A DNA stretch of 64,000 bases from Novosphingobium sp. 28-62-57 (GCA_002256985.1 NCGO01000002.1:1-64000), one strand, 5' to 3'. Numbered from the stretch's first letter, positions 1-9,658 are shown. Made by a program: numbers and translations. Notes: generated by a model not told the origin, from the letters alone.

Positions 1-564
1 CAGGCTGGCATAGCGCGGCTCGTTCAGGCGCAAGTCGGTGGTGACCACCGCGGGCAGGGCGAGGCGCACGGTCTGAAGGCCGCCATCGATCTCGCGCTTC
101 ACGACCACGGCATCGCCTTCGACGCTGACTTCGTTGGCGAAGGTCCCCTGCGGGCGGCCCAGCAGTGCAGCGACCATCTGGCCGACCTGGTTGGCGTCAT
201 CGTCGATCGCCTGCTTGCCGGTGATGATCAGCGCTGGCTGCTCTTCGCCCGCGATCCCGACGATGATCTTGGCCACGGCCAGCGGCTCGACCTCGTCCTC
301 GCACAGCACCAGTACAGCCCGGTCCGCGCCCATGGCGAGCGCCGTGCGCAGCGTTTCCTGCGCCTTTTGCGGACCCACCGACACCGCCACAATCTCGGTC
401 ACCACGCCCTTTTCCTTCAGGCGTATCGCTTCCTCAACCGCGATCTCGTCAAACGGGTTCATGCTCATCTTCACGTTCGCAAGATCAACCCCGCTCCCAT
501 CCGCCTTCACTCGCGGCTTCACGTTATAGTCAATCACGCGCTTCACGCAGACCAGGGCTTTCAT
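1..564 (-). CDS. etfB: Electron transfer flavoprotein subunit beta, 3' end cut by window edge
   Basis: EtfB is one half of the soluble FAD/AMP heterodimer that takes electrons from acyl-CoA dehydrogenases and passes them to ETF-ubiquinone oxidoreductase. The reverse-strand translation begins [19 protein letters not shown] and continues with the family stretches [30 protein letters not shown] and [17 protein letters not shown], which belongs to the adenosine-binding region. The ATG is preceded by GGAG about 8 nt upstream, which fixes the start. 188 codons lie in the window; the family is usually about 250 residues, so the C-terminus and any etfA partner lie to the left. It fits functionally with the acyl-CoA dehydrogenase near 61 kb, although that gene is not linked. 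Confidence 0.95.
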   Translation of the reverse strand, partial: MKALVCVKRVIDYNVKPRVKADGSGVDLANVKMSMNPFDEIAVEEAIRLKEKGVVTEIVAVSVGPQKAQETLRTALAMGADRAVLVLCEDEVEPLAVAKIIVGIAGEEQPALIITGKQAIDDDANQVGQMVAALLGRPQGTFANEVSVEGDAVVVKREIDGGLQTVRLALPAVVTTDLRLNEPRYASL

Positions 565-716
565 CGAACTTGCTCCTGCGATTGTGTTCGTTGTGGTTTC
601 TGGGCGGCACCTTGGCACCATCAAGGGCCGCGATGGCTTGCTTATGGCAAGCTGTCCACGGTAAAATTGCAAAGGTGCAAAGCGAAACTTTGCAGGCAGC
701 CGCGATGGGCTGCGGT

Positions 717-1772
717 TCAGCCGATGCCCATCAACCTTGCATTGAGCGCCCGGTCCGCGCCGCCCGCCGCAAAATCATCGAAGGCGTGTTCGGTGACCTT
801 GATGATATGGCGGTCGATGAAGGGAGCACCTTCGGCGGCACCCACTTCAGGATGCTTCAATGCGCATTCCCATTCGAGCACGGCCCAACCGGCGTAATCG
901 TTCGCGGCCATCTTGCTGAAGATGCCGGGAAAATCGACCTGACCATCGCCAAGGCTGCGGAAGCGTCCGGGGCGATCAACCCACGACTGGTAACCGCCGT
1001 AGACGCCCGAGCGGCCATTCGGGCGGAATTCGGCGTCCTTCACGTGGAAGCACTTGATACGTTCGTGATAGATATCGATGAAGGCCAGATAATCGAGCTG
1101 CTGCAGCACAAAGTGGCTGGGATCATAGAGGATGTTGGCACGTGGGTGATTGCCAACGCGCTCCAGAAACATCTCGAATGTTACCCCATCGTGCAGGTCT
1201 TCGCCGGGGTGGATTTCATAGGCCACATCGACGCCGTTTTCATCGAACACGTCGAGAATCGGCTTCCACCGGCGGGCAAGTTCATCGAAGGCATCTTCGA
1301 CAAGCCCCGCCGGACGTGCGGGCCAAGGGTAGAAATAGGGCCAGGCAAATGCGCCTGAGAATGAGGCGTGAGCGGCAAGGCCAAGATTGGCGCTGGCCTT
1401 GGCGGCATACTTCAATTGCTGCACCGCCCATTCCTGCCGCGCGGGCGGATTGCCATGGACGGCGGCGGGCGCGAAGCCATCAAATTGCGCATCGAAGGCA
1501 GGATGCACGGCTACGAGTTGGCCTTGCAGATGGGTGGACAATTCGGTGATCTGAAGGCCCTTGTCGGCCAGCATACCTTTCACTTCGTCGCAATAAGTTT
1601 GGCTGGTGGCCGCCTTTTCCAGATCGAACAGGCGCGCGTCCCAGCTGGGGATCTGGATGCCCTTGTAGCCCAAACCCGCCACCCAATCGGCAATGGATTC
1701 AAGGCTGTTGAACGGTGCAGCATCGCCTGCGAACTGGGCAAGGAAGATGCCCGGGCCCTTGATGGTCTTCAT
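717..1772 (-). CDS. Sugar phosphate isomerase/epimerase (xylose isomerase-like TIM barrel)
   Basis: A 351-residue protein of the AP endonuclease 2 / xylose isomerase-like TIM-barrel superfamily, which isomerises or epimerises sugars or inositol derivatives with a bound divalent metal. Likely metal ligands are Glu186 in YEIHPGED, Asp217 in LYDPSH, His243 in FHVKDAEF and the Glu of VLEWEC near residue 300. There is no signal peptide, so it is cytoplasmic. It lies 13 nt downstream of the Gfo/Idh/MocA oxidoreductase on the same strand, a pairing common in sugar and inositol catabolic operons. The substrate cannot be told from sequence; the assignment is to family level only. Confidence 0.88.
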   Translation of the reverse strand: MKTIKGPGIFLAQFAGDAAPFNSLESIADWVAGLGYKGIQIPSWDARLFDLEKAATSQTYCDEVKGMLADKGLQITELSTHLQGQLVAVHPAFDAQFDGFAPAAVHGNPPARQEWAVQQLKYAAKASANLGLAAHASFSGAFAWPYFYPWPARPAGLVEDAFDELARRWKPILDVFDENGVDVAYEIHPGEDLHDGVTFEMFLERVGNHPRANILYDPSHFVLQQLDYLAFIDIYHERIKCFHVKDAEFRPNGRSGVYGGYQSWVDRPGRFRSLGDGQVDFPGIFSKMAANDYAGWAVLEWECALKHPEVGAAEGAPFIDRHIIKVTEHAFDDFAAGGADRALNARLMGIG

Positions 1773-1785
1773 GTCGGCGCTCTCC

Positions 1786-2901
1786 TCAGGCTGCGAGTGT
1801 GACCCAGCCTGCGCGGTCGCGGCTGGCCGAAACGGCGGTGTCGATGAAGGTCATGCCGCGCACGCCTTCGGCAATGCCGGGCAGCAGCGGCGCAGCTTCG
1901 CCCCGCAACTGTGCAGCAAAATCGCGATAGAGATTGGCGAAGGCCTCAAGATACCCCTCAGGATGCCCTCCCGGCGTGCGGGTGCGCGATGCGGCATCCG
2001 GGCCGAGCACACCGGTGCCCGAACGGACGAGCGTGCAAGTGCCATCCAAGTGGTTGATCGTCAGCGTGTTGGGCTCTTCCTGCTTCCAGATCACGCCGCC
2101 CTTTTCACCATAGGCACGGATGCGCAACCCATTGAGTTCGCCCACTTCAATCTGGCTGGCGAGCAGAACGCCGCGCGCGCCGTTTTCGAAGCGCAGCAAG
2201 ATCGAGCAATCATCATCCAACAGACGCCCCGGCACCACCGCGCCCAGATCGGCGAGCAGTTCTGTCACGCGCAGGCCCGTGACGAATTCGGCCAGTTGGA
2301 AGGCATGGACACCGATATCGCCGATGCATCCGCCAAGCCCGGCCTTGCCCGGATCGACGCGCCATTCGGCCTGCTTGCCCACCGCTTCACCGGCCAGCCA
2401 GCCTTGCGGATATTCGACCACGACTTTGCGGATCGCGCCGATTTCCCCGGCTGCAATACGGGCGCGCGCTTCGCGCACTAGCGGGTAGCCGGAGTAGGTG
2501 TAGGTCACGCCGAACGGCTTGCCCGCTGCGGCCACCAGCGCTGCCAGTTCATGCGCTTCGGCCAGTGTGGCGGTGAGCGGCTTGTCGGTCATCACCGGAA
2601 AGCCCGCAGCCAGCGCGGCACGCGCAGAGGGCAAGTGGTTGTGGTTGGGCGTGACGATCGAGACGAAATCGATGCCGTCTGCCCGCGCACTTTCAGCGGC
2701 GAACATTGCATCGAGCGAAGGATAGGCACGCGCCGGATCGATGCGGTAGCTGTCGCCTGCTGCAGCGCTGCGTGCCGCATCGCTGGAAAAGACGCCCGCC
2801 ACCAGTTCAATTTCGCGGTCCATTTCGGCGGCATAGCGATGCACGGGTCCAATGAATGCGCCGGGCCCGCCACCGATCATGCCCATTCGCAACCGCCGCA
2901 T
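1786..2901 (-). CDS. Gfo/Idh/MocA family NAD(P)-dependent oxidoreductase
   Basis: A 371-residue sugar or inositol dehydrogenase-type oxidoreductase. The N-terminal Rossmann fold has the GGGPGA dinucleotide loop at residues 10-15. The family's catalytic-lysine motif appears as TDKPLT with Lys107, following VTPNHNHLPSARAAL. The C-terminal half is the GFO-type alpha/beta domain. The start has GGAG 6 nt upstream of the ATG. It is the first gene of a two-gene operon with the TIM-barrel isomerase. A candidate promoter and LacI-family operator lie just upstream, so substrate-inducible expression is likely. The natural substrate is unknown, and no regulator or transporter for it is in the window. Confidence 0.9.
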   Translation of the reverse strand: MRRLRMGMIGGGPGAFIGPVHRYAAEMDREIELVAGVFSSDAARSAAAGDSYRIDPARAYPSLDAMFAAESARADGIDFVSIVTPNHNHLPSARAALAAGFPVMTDKPLTATLAEAHELAALVAAAGKPFGVTYTYSGYPLVREARARIAAGEIGAIRKVVVEYPQGWLAGEAVGKQAEWRVDPGKAGLGGCIGDIGVHAFQLAEFVTGLRVTELLADLGAVVPGRLLDDDCSILLRFENGARGVLLASQIEVGELNGLRIRAYGEKGGVIWKQEEPNTLTINHLDGTCTLVRSGTGVLGPDAASRTRTPGGHPEGYLEAFANLYRDFAAQLRGEAAPLLPGIAEGVRGMTFIDTAVSASRDRAGWVTLAA

Positions 2902-2917
2902 CCGCTTCTCCGAAGAA

Positions 2918-2931
2918 TGTTATCGCTATCA
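2918..2931. promoter_or_regulatory. LacI-family operator candidate
   Basis: The 14-mer TGTTATCGCTATCA matches the LacI/GalR-type pattern TGnTAnCGnTAnCA at every fixed position and has the central CG typical of that family. It lies between the candidate promoter and the start codon of the oxidoreductase at 2901, a roadblock-type location. No LacI-family gene is in the window, so the cognate regulator is unknown. Confidence 0.5.
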
Positions 2932-2943
2932 ATTAGAAGGTCT

Positions 2944-2971
2944 ATTCTATTTGATTCGACGCCGGGGTCAA
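2944..2971 (-). promoter_or_regulatory. Candidate sigma-70 promoter of sugar oxidoreductase operon
   Basis: On the minus strand TTGACC (plus 2966-2971) is followed after 16 bases by TAGAAT (plus 2944-2949). Transcription would start near 2937, just upstream of the LacI-type operator at 2918-2931. The assignment rests only on hexamer match and position. Confidence 0.4.
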
Positions 2972-3097
2972 CCAGGCATGCCGTCAGCCTTTCGCAGACT
3001 GGCAAAGATTTGGAGCTGGGAGGGCAGATTTAGCGAAGCGGCGCAGGCACTTATGCAAAGAACGCCTGCGCCGCAGCGATGGAATTGTGTCGGCGAA

Positions 3098-3988
3098 TCA
3101 GCCTTCGCCCAGCAGCCGCTTCATGATCGCGCGGACATCGTCGGCCATGTCGGGCCGTTCCAGCGCCAGTGAAAGCGTGGCTTCGACAAAACCAGCCTTG
3201 CTGCCGCAATCGAAGCGGCGACCTGCAAAAGTCACCGCATGGAACGGTTGCGACCCGATCATCCGCGCCATGGCATCGGTCAACTGGATTTCGCCGCCCG
3301 CACCCTTGCCCTGGCTTTCCAGCGTGCGCATCACTTCGGGCTGGAGGATATAACGGCCCGAGATGATCAGGTTCGAAGGGGCATCGGCCATCTTCGGCTT
3401 TTCGACCAGCCCGGTCACCTCGGTCAGCGTATCAGACACTTTTGCGCCCGGCGCGATGACGCCATAGCTCGAAACCTCTTCACGCGGCACTTCGAGCACC
3501 GAGATCAGATTGCCGCCGACTTCGTTATAGGCATCGACCATCTGCTTCATGCAGCCTGGTGATCCGACCATCATTTCATCGGGCAGGAAAATCGCGAAGG
3601 GTTCATCCCCCACCACGGCGCGGGCGCACCAGATGGCATGGCCAAGGCCCATCGGCACTTGCTGGCGCACGGTGACCAGATTGCCGGGCTGAATGCGCGT
3701 GGCTTCCAGCACGCTCAGGTCCTTGCCCCGGATGCTCATCGTATGTTCGAGTTCGAACGCGGTATCGAAATGTTCGACGATGGATGTCTTGCCGCGCCCG
3801 GTCACGAAGATCAGCTGTTCAATGCCCGCTTCGCGCGCTTCATCCACCGCATACTGGATCAGCGGGCGATCAATGATCGGCAGCATTTCCTTGGGGATTG
3901 CCTTGGTCGCAGGCAGGAACCGGGTGCCAAGCCCGGCGACCGGAAAAACTGCCTTGCGGATTGGTTTGCGCGCCGGATCAGGGGTCAT
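3098..3988 (-). CDS. galU: UTP--glucose-1-phosphate uridylyltransferase
   Basis: GalU makes UDP-glucose from UTP and glucose-1-phosphate, feeding exopolysaccharide and envelope glycan synthesis. The 296-residue length is normal. The nucleotidyltransferase signature VAGLGTRFLPATKAIPKEML (residues 18-37) is intact, followed by RPLIQYAVDEA, VEKPKM and the C-terminal AGRRFDCGSKAGFVEAT typical of bacterial GalU. It is divergent from murA across a 137-bp gap that must hold both promoters. Confidence 0.96.
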   Translation of the reverse strand: MTPDPARKPIRKAVFPVAGLGTRFLPATKAIPKEMLPIIDRPLIQYAVDEAREAGIEQLIFVTGRGKTSIVEHFDTAFELEHTMSIRGKDLSVLEATRIQPGNLVTVRQQVPMGLGHAIWCARAVVGDEPFAIFLPDEMMVGSPGCMKQMVDAYNEVGGNLISVLEVPREEVSSYGVIAPGAKVSDTLTEVTGLVEKPKMADAPSNLIISGRYILQPEVMRTLESQGKGAGGEIQLTDAMARMIGSQPFHAVTFAGRRFDCGSKAGFVEATLSLALERPDMADDVRAIMKRLLGEG

Positions 3989-4125
3989 TGTTCAAAGTTA
4001 TCCGTGATTTGTTGCACCATCATGATGCACTGCACAATTACTTATATCGAATGTCAAGTGACCGTTCCGATGTTAACGCTGATGGTCATACTTGCACGAC
4101 CCTGCAAACCGGTTAAACGGCAGCG

Positions 4126-5409
4126 ATGGACAAGATCATTATCCGGGGCGGGAAGCGCCTGTCAGGCACCGTGCCGGTCTCCGGCGCAAAGAATTCCGCG
4201 CTTACCCTGCTGCCATGCGCGCTGTTGACGGATGAGCCAGTGACGCTGCGCAACCTGCCGCGTCTGGCCGATATCGATGGCTTCCAGCATCTGATGAATC
4301 AGTTTGGGGTGTCTACATCCATCGCGGGCGCGCGGCCGGAAGATTTTGGCCGGGTGATGACCTTGCAGGCCACGCGCCTGACATCCACAGTTGCGCCCTA
4401 CGATCTGGTGCGCAAGATGCGCGCTTCGATCCTGGTGCTGGGGCCGTTGCTGGCCCGCGCCGGAGAGGCAACCGTATCGCTGCCCGGCGGCTGCGCCATC
4501 GGTAACCGCCCGATTGACCTGCACCTAAAGGCGCTGGAAGCGCTGGGCGCGACGATTGAATTGGCCGCAGGCTATGTGCGCGCGATTGCGCCCGATGGCG
4601 GGCTTCCCGGTGGGCGCTATTCGTTCCCGGTCGTTTCGGTCGGCGCGACCGAGAATGCGCTGATGACGGCCGTTCTCGCCAAGGGCAAATCGACGCTGCA
4701 CAATGCCGCGCGCGAGCCGGAAATCGTGGACTTGTGCAACATGCTGGTGGCCATGGGCGCGCAGATCGAAGGGATTGGCACTTCCGATCTGACGATCCAC
4801 GGCGTGGACCGGCTGCACGGCGCAACCTACATGGTCATGCCTGACCGGATCGAGGCAGGCTCCTATGCTTGCGCGGCCGCCATCACCGGCGGCGAAGTAA
4901 CGCTGCAGGGCGCGAAGATCGAGGATATGGAAGCCACCGTGCAGGCGCTGCGCGATGCGGGCGTGCATGTGGAGCCGGTCAAAGGCGGCATTCACGTGGC
5001 CGCCAATGGCGCGTTGAAGCCGGTGACGCTTTCGACCGCGCCGTACCCCGGCTTTGCCACCGATATGCAGGCGCAGCTGATGGCGATGCTGTGCCTGGCC
5101 AAGGGATCGTCGGTGCTGACCGAGACGATCTTTGAAAACCGCTACATGCACGTGCCCGAACTGAACCGCATGGGCGCACGGATCGAGACCAAGGGCCGCA
5201 CCGCTGTGGTCCACGGCGTGGACAAGCTGACCGGGGCCGAAGTGATGGCGACCGATCTGCGCGCTTCGATGAGTCTGGTGATTGCTGGCCTCGCCGCCGA
5301 GGGTGAGACGCAAGTTCACCGGCTCTATCACCTTGATCGCGGGTATGAGCGGCTTGAGGAAAAGCTATCCTTGATGGGCGCGGATATTGAGCGGGTTGGC
5401 GGGGATTGA
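4126..5409 (+). CDS. murA: UDP-N-acetylglucosamine 1-carboxyvinyltransferase
   Basis: MurA transfers enolpyruvate from PEP to UDP-GlcNAc, the first committed step of peptidoglycan synthesis in the cytoplasm. It has 427 residues, close to the family norm of about 420. The catalytic cysteine is Cys123 in [15 protein letters not shown], and the substrate-binding SGAKNSAL stretch with Lys22-Asn23 is present. Because the residue is Cys and not Asp, fosfomycin sensitivity at this step would be expected. It is convergent with arfB; the junction holds a long inverted repeat. Confidence 0.97.
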   Translation: MDKIIIRGGKRLSGTVPVSGAKNSALTLLPCALLTDEPVTLRNLPRLADIDGFQHLMNQFGVSTSIAGARPEDFGRVMTLQATRLTSTVAPYDLVRKMRASILVLGPLLARAGEATVSLPGGCAIGNRPIDLHLKALEALGATIELAAGYVRAIAPDGGLPGGRYSFPVVSVGATENALMTAVLAKGKSTLHNAAREPEIVDLCNMLVAMGAQIEGIGTSDLTIHGVDRLHGATYMVMPDRIEAGSYACAAAITGGEVTLQGAKIEDMEATVQALRDAGVHVEPVKGGIHVAANGALKPVTLSTAPYPGFATDMQAQLMAMLCLAKGSSVLTETIFENRYMHVPELNRMGARIETKGRTAVVHGVDKLTGAEVMATDLRASMSLVIAGLAAEGETQVHRLYHLDRGYERLEEKLSLMGADIERVGGD

Positions 5410-5424
5410 TTCCCCCCCCCCTTC

Positions 5425-5488
5425 CCGTTCGTGTCGAGCGAAGTCGAGACACGTCGCGCAGTGTCTCGACTTCGCTCGACACGAACGG
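5425..5488. repeat. Sphingomonad-type inverted repeat, copy 1 (28-bp arms)
   Basis: A perfect 28-bp arm with core gtgtcgagcgaagtcgagac (5425-5452) is followed after 8 bases by its inverse (5461-5488). The same arms recur at 11247-11310, 53897-53960 and, disrupted, at 62428-62528. It lies between convergent murA and arfB and could act as a bidirectional terminator hairpin. A poly-C tract precedes it. Confidence 0.95.
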
Positions 5489-5510
5489 ACCTTGGGGTGG
5501 GGTTTGTACG

Positions 5511-5936
5511 TTAATCCAGCTGCACCTTGCCACGTCCAGCCTTCACCGCCCCGCGGATTTTCTTGCCTGCCAGCCGCTGGACCTTGCCCACGCGGTTGAG
5601 GCGGGATTTGGCGCGTTTTTGGGGGAGGTTGCAGGCGTCGCGCAGCAATTCGCCAAGGCGTTTGCGCGCGTCTTCGCGGTTTTGCTCTTGCGTGCGGTAA
5701 CTGCGCGCGGTCAGGACGATCTCGCCCCTGGCGGTCATCTTGCTGCCCGCCAGTTCCTTTAACCGATGGAAGATCGGGGGCGGCAGGCGTAGGGCAAACA
5801 CATCAAGCCGCACTTGCACGGCGGTTGCCACCTTGTTGACATTCTGCCCGCCGGGGCCTGCCGAGGCGATGAAGCTTTCCTCGACCAGCGTCAGCGCGTG
5901 GGCGACTAAGGCATCTGGGAGAGCGTCAACGTCCAT
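5511..5936 (-). CDS. arfB: Alternative ribosome-rescue factor (class I release factor-like, GGQ)
   Basis: A 141-residue ArfB/YaeJ-type peptidyl-tRNA hydrolase that releases nascent chains from ribosomes stalled without a stop codon. The catalytic GGQ is in SAGPGGQNVNKVAT (about residues 26-39). There is no codon-recognition domain. The basic C-terminal tail (KRAKSRLNRVGKVQRLAGKK and onward) fits the tail that inserts in the empty mRNA channel. It is the last gene of a four-gene operon, one base after the pseudouridine synthase gene. Confidence 0.93.
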   Translation of the reverse strand: MDVDALPDALVAHALTLVEESFIASAGPGGQNVNKVATAVQVRLDVFALRLPPPIFHRLKELAGSKMTARGEIVLTARSYRTQEQNREDARKRLGELLRDACNLPQKRAKSRLNRVGKVQRLAGKKIRGAVKAGRGKVQLD

Positions 5937-5937
5937 G

Positions 5938-6624
5938 TCAGTCGTCGGTGACCGGTTGATCGCCCGTTACCGGCAGTTCAAACGCGAAGGCCGCGAAATC
6001 GAGCGGCATCGGCGAATAGGCGTCAATCGGCTCCTTGCCTTCGCGGTTTACCTTCAGTTCCGAGGCGTGGAGCATTGTGCGCCATGCGATCTTGCCATCG
6101 CCATAGATCGGATCGCCAACCAGCGCATGGCCAAGGCCCGCCAGCGCATGGATGCGGATCTGGTGGGTGCGGCCCGTCTCTGGGCGGAATTCCACCAGCG
6201 TCATGCCGGGTTTGCGCGACAGCACTTTCCAGTGGGTGATCGAGGGTTTGCCCTTTTTGGCCGGGATCATGCGCCAGCCTTTTTCGGCTGAGCTGATCTT
6301 GGACAGGGCAAGGTCGATGGTGCCGTTCTCCCCCGTCACTTCGCCCGAAACGATGCCGATATAGACCTTCTCCACCTCACGCGCTTCAAAGGCGGCGGAA
6401 AAGCGCTTCAGCGCCTTGGGGTTGCGGGCCAGCAGCAGGCAGCCGGAGGTGTCCTGATCGAGCCGGTGGACGGGGTGCGGTTCGCGCTGGAAGCCCAGCC
6501 GCAGGCCATCGAGGTGATCTTCGAGGCACGGCCCACCCGCGCGCGGGCGATCGAGCGGCAGGCCTGCGGGCTTGTCGATGACAAGGGCTTCACCGTCTTC
6601 AAACAGGATGGAAAAATCGGTCAC
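5938..6624 (-). CDS. RluA-family RNA pseudouridine synthase
   Basis: A 228-residue pseudouridine synthase of the RluA/RsuA superfamily. The catalytic aspartate is Asp56 in PVHRLDQDTSGCLLLA, and RPETGRTHQIRIHALAGLGH further on is the conserved RNA and uracil-binding segment. There is no N-terminal S4 domain, as in RluA itself. The target RNA cannot be named from sequence. Its start overlaps the stop of the aminotransferase gene upstream by 4 nt, and arfB follows after one base, so the cluster is translationally coupled. Confidence 0.92.
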   Translation of the reverse strand: MTDFSILFEDGEALVIDKPAGLPLDRPRAGGPCLEDHLDGLRLGFQREPHPVHRLDQDTSGCLLLARNPKALKRFSAAFEAREVEKVYIGIVSGEVTGENGTIDLALSKISSAEKGWRMIPAKKGKPSITHWKVLSRKPGMTLVEFRPETGRTHQIRIHALAGLGHALVGDPIYGDGKIAWRTMLHASELKVNREGKEPIDAYSPMPLDFAAFAFELPVTGDQPVTDD

Positions 6625-7790
6625 GCTACGGCCTTTGCTATACGCCGGAGCGCTTCTTCGAGTTTTGCTTCGTCCGCCGCGAAGCTGATGCGGAAACCGT
6701 CCTTGCCACCGAAAGCGGAAGCCGGGACCACTGCGACGCCGCTTTCCAGCAGGTGGAGGCAGAGTGCTTCGTCATCGCCGAACCGGGCCATCAGCGGCGC
6801 GGCATCGACCATGCAATAGAACGCGCCATCGGGGATTGGGGTGGACAGGCCGGGGATCTCGTTGATCGCAGCGCAAACGCTGTCACGCCGCGCGCGGAAG
6901 CGTTCGCGCCAGTCGATCAGGAAGTCTTGCGGTCCTGCGAAGGCGGCAACCGCGGCAGCCTGAGAAATCGAGGCGGCATTGCCTGAGGAGTGCGATTGCA
7001 GGCGGCCCATCGCGCCAATCAGCCATGCCGGGCCTGCGGAAACGCCGATGCGAAAACCGGTCATCGCGTGGCTTTTGGAAACGCCCGATACCGTCAGGGT
7101 GCGGTCCGCAAGGTCGGGACATTCGACGGCCAGAGTGGCGTGCATGCCCTCGCCATAACGCAGGGGGGCGTAGATATCGTCGCTCATCACCAGCACGCGC
7201 GGGTGGCGGCGCAGGACTTCGCCAAGGGCGCGCAGTTCGCTTGCCGGATAAGTCGCGCCGGTGGGGTTGCCGGGGCTGTTCAGCAGGAGCCAGCGGGTGG
7301 CGGGCGTGATCGCGGCTTCGAGTTGGGCGGCCGTGATGCGGAAGCCGCCTGCGGCCGTGGTCGGCATGTCCGCCACTTGCGCGCCTGCGAAGCGCACGAT
7401 TTCGGGGTAGCTGACCCACCATGGGGATGGGATCAGCACTTCGTCGCCGGGATCAAGCGTGGCGAGCAGCGCGTGGAAGATTGCTTGCTTGCCGCCTGCG
7501 CTGACGATCACTTGGGCTGGCGGAACGTCTATGCCCAGATCGCGCTTGAAATGCAGGGCTGCAGCTTCGCGCAGGGCTGCGGTGCCGACGACGGCGGTGT
7601 ATTTGGTATCGCCCGCATCCAGCGCATCCTTGGCCGCCTGCACCACGTGGGCGGGGGTGGCGAAGTCTGGCTCGCCTACCGAAAGCGAAATGACATCGCG
7701 CCCTTCGGCCCGTAGCTGGATCGCGCGGTCGGTGATGGCGGTGGTGCGCGATGGGGCGATGCGTGCGAGGGCCGCCGAAAGTTGCGTCAT
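6621..7790 (-). CDS. Class I PLP-dependent aminotransferase (aspartate aminotransferase-like)
   Basis: A 389-residue fold-type I aminotransferase, probably of the Ib aspartate/aromatic group. Visible PLP-site residues are Asn175 in NSPGNPTGATYP, Asp204 and Tyr208 in MSDDIYAPL, the Schiff-base Lys239 in VSGVSKSHAMTGFRIG, and Arg247. Amino-acid specificity cannot be assigned securely. It sits between pabBC (4-nt overlap) and the pseudouridine synthase (4-nt overlap). Confidence 0.92.
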   Translation of the reverse strand: MTQLSAALARIAPSRTTAITDRAIQLRAEGRDVISLSVGEPDFATPAHVVQAAKDALDAGDTKYTAVVGTAALREAAALHFKRDLGIDVPPAQVIVSAGGKQAIFHALLATLDPGDEVLIPSPWWVSYPEIVRFAGAQVADMPTTAAGGFRITAAQLEAAITPATRWLLLNSPGNPTGATYPASELRALGEVLRRHPRVLVMSDDIYAPLRYGEGMHATLAVECPDLADRTLTVSGVSKSHAMTGFRIGVSAGPAWLIGAMGRLQSHSSGNAASISQAAAVAAFAGPQDFLIDWRERFRARRDSVCAAINEIPGLSTPIPDGAFYCMVDAAPLMARFGDDEALCLHLLESGVAVVPASAFGGKDGFRISFAADEAKLEEALRRIAKAVA

Positions 7791-9556
7791 GCGCCGAGCA
7801 GCTTCGCCGGGATCAACCCGCGCAGGGCATTGCCGACGTGGAAGCCGCCTGCCAAATCGTCCAGCGTCAGCTCTGCCTCAACCGCGCGGCCTTCTTCGAT
7901 CAGCGAACGCCGCAGCACACCCGGCAGCAGGCCAAGATCGGCGCGCGGGGTGAGCAGCTTGCCATTGCGTTCAACGAAAATGCTGGTGAACATGCCTTCG
8001 GTGAGCAGGCCATCATCGCGCAGGAACAGCGCTTCGCCTGCGCCTGCTTTCTTGGCGGCGGCAAGGCCTGCTTCGTAGAAGGCGCGGTCAGTGGTCTTGT
8101 GCCGCAAGCGCCAATCGCCATCGGACACGGGCAGCGGCAGGACAGCGCAGGTCAGGCTCTCCAGCGGCGCAGGCATGGGGCTGGCATCGAGCGCGTGTGC
8201 GCCGCTCTTCGACACGACCAGCCGCACTTTGGCAGGCGCATCAAGATCAAAGCACAGCGCATGGATGGCATTGCGCAGCGCATGGCGATCAAAGCTGAAG
8301 CCAAGCGCCAGCGCGCTGGCCTTCATGCGTTCCAGATGCAGTTCGAGCAGGGCAATGCCCTTGGCCGGATCGAAGGCCATCGTTTCGATCAGATCGGCGT
8401 GCCCGGCTGACAGTCGCAAGAAATTCCCTTTCACCACGCATTCACGCCATTCGCCGATCATCACCGAATCGGCAACCACCGCCGACCCGACCCCCATGAC
8501 CGCGCGGCCGTCCTGCGACAGGCGCACGGTGCGGATTGCCACATTGAACGCGGCATCGCCAGTGGGGTCTATCCGCCCGATCGATCCGCAATAAGCCCCG
8601 CGCGCATCGCGTTCGGCCTCATGGATGATTTCCATCGCGCGGATCTTGGGCGCGCCGGTGATCGAACCGCAGGGGAAAATGGCGCGCAGCAGGCTGCTGA
8701 CGTCCTCGCCCGGAGCCAGCTTTGCGCGCACGGTGGTGACCATCTGGTGGACGGTGGGGTAGGTTTCGATGGCAAAGGGGGCCTCGACCTTCACCGAGCC
8801 TGCGTTTGACACGCGCGACAGATCGTTGCGCATCAGATCGACGATCATCAGGTTTTCAGCGCGGTCCTTCACGCTGGCGGCAAGGTCTGCCTTGAAGCGT
8901 GCGTCCTCTTCAGGCGTGGCCCCGCGCGGGGCGGTGCCCTTCATCGGGCGGACCCGTGCCTCGCCATCGGCCAGCTTGAAGAACAGTTCGGGCGAGAATG
9001 AGAGGTGCCAGTGCGCGCCGTCCCAGATCACGCCGCCATAGCCGCTGCGGGAATCGCGGCGCACATCGGCATAGATCGCCAGCGGATCACCGTCCCACGT
9101 TCCGGCCAGGGGGAAGGTGAGGTTGGCCTGATAGATATCGCCAGCGCGGATGGCTTCCTGCACGTGGGCAAACGCCTTGGCATAGCCGCCGCAGGATATC
9201 GCCGCACCCATCGGGCCGAGCCTGCCCGGCCCTTGCGCCTTGTCGGCAAGCCAGCGTTCCACTTCGGCGCTGGCCATGCGCGTGACCCGCGCAAAGCGTG
9301 CGAACCACACCAGCGGCCCTGCAGCGCCGGTGCGCTCCTCCGCCAGCAGCATCAGACGCGGTTCGAGCGCGAGGCCCGCTTCATAGGCGATATAGCCCGC
9401 CCAATCGCCCGGCGTTGCCGCGATCTGCGCCAGCGCCGCCTCTACCTCATCAGCCCGGCGCGCGACGACGACTTCGAGCGCATCTTCATAAAGACGCGCG
9501 TCGCTGGCACCCTCGGTTCGGGCATCGTCGAGGAGAATGAAGGGCTTGGGGCTCAT
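7787..9556 (-). CDS. pabB: Fused aminodeoxychorismate synthase component I / aminodeoxychorismate lyase
   Basis: A 589-residue two-domain protein for p-aminobenzoate (folate) synthesis. The N-terminal part (about 1-390) is a chorismate-utilising PabB domain with QANLTFPLAG, MKGTAPRGATPEED, LMIVDLMRNDLSRV, FPCGSITGAPKIRAMEIIHE and AYCGSIG. The C-terminal part (about 395-589) is a PLP fold-type IV lyase like PabC, with FLRDDGLLTEGMFTSIFVE. The single chain thus makes and cleaves aminodeoxychorismate; the glutaminase PabA is not in the window. It is the first gene of the operon and is divergent from the HerA-like ATPase. Confidence 0.93.
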   Translation of the reverse strand: MSPKPFILLDDARTEGASDARLYEDALEVVVARRADEVEAALAQIAATPGDWAGYIAYEAGLALEPRLMLLAEERTGAAGPLVWFARFARVTRMASAEVERWLADKAQGPGRLGPMGAAISCGGYAKAFAHVQEAIRAGDIYQANLTFPLAGTWDGDPLAIYADVRRDSRSGYGGVIWDGAHWHLSFSPELFFKLADGEARVRPMKGTAPRGATPEEDARFKADLAASVKDRAENLMIVDLMRNDLSRVSNAGSVKVEAPFAIETYPTVHQMVTTVRAKLAPGEDVSSLLRAIFPCGSITGAPKIRAMEIIHEAERDARGAYCGSIGRIDPTGDAAFNVAIRTVRLSQDGRAVMGVGSAVVADSVMIGEWRECVVKGNFLRLSAGHADLIETMAFDPAKGIALLELHLERMKASALALGFSFDRHALRNAIHALCFDLDAPAKVRLVVSKSGAHALDASPMPAPLESLTCAVLPLPVSDGDWRLRHKTTDRAFYEAGLAAAKKAGAGEALFLRDDGLLTEGMFTSIFVERNGKLLTPRADLGLLPGVLRRSLIEEGRAVEAELTLDDLAGGFHVGNALRGLIPAKLLGA

Positions 9557-9658
9557 GGCTGGTGCGGCCTCTAGCCGTTCCCCGCTCCGGATGCAAAAAC
9601 CCCTCGCATGGGGCGACCTGCCAGCCTAATCATCGGTGAAACGAGTGGGGCTGTGAAC

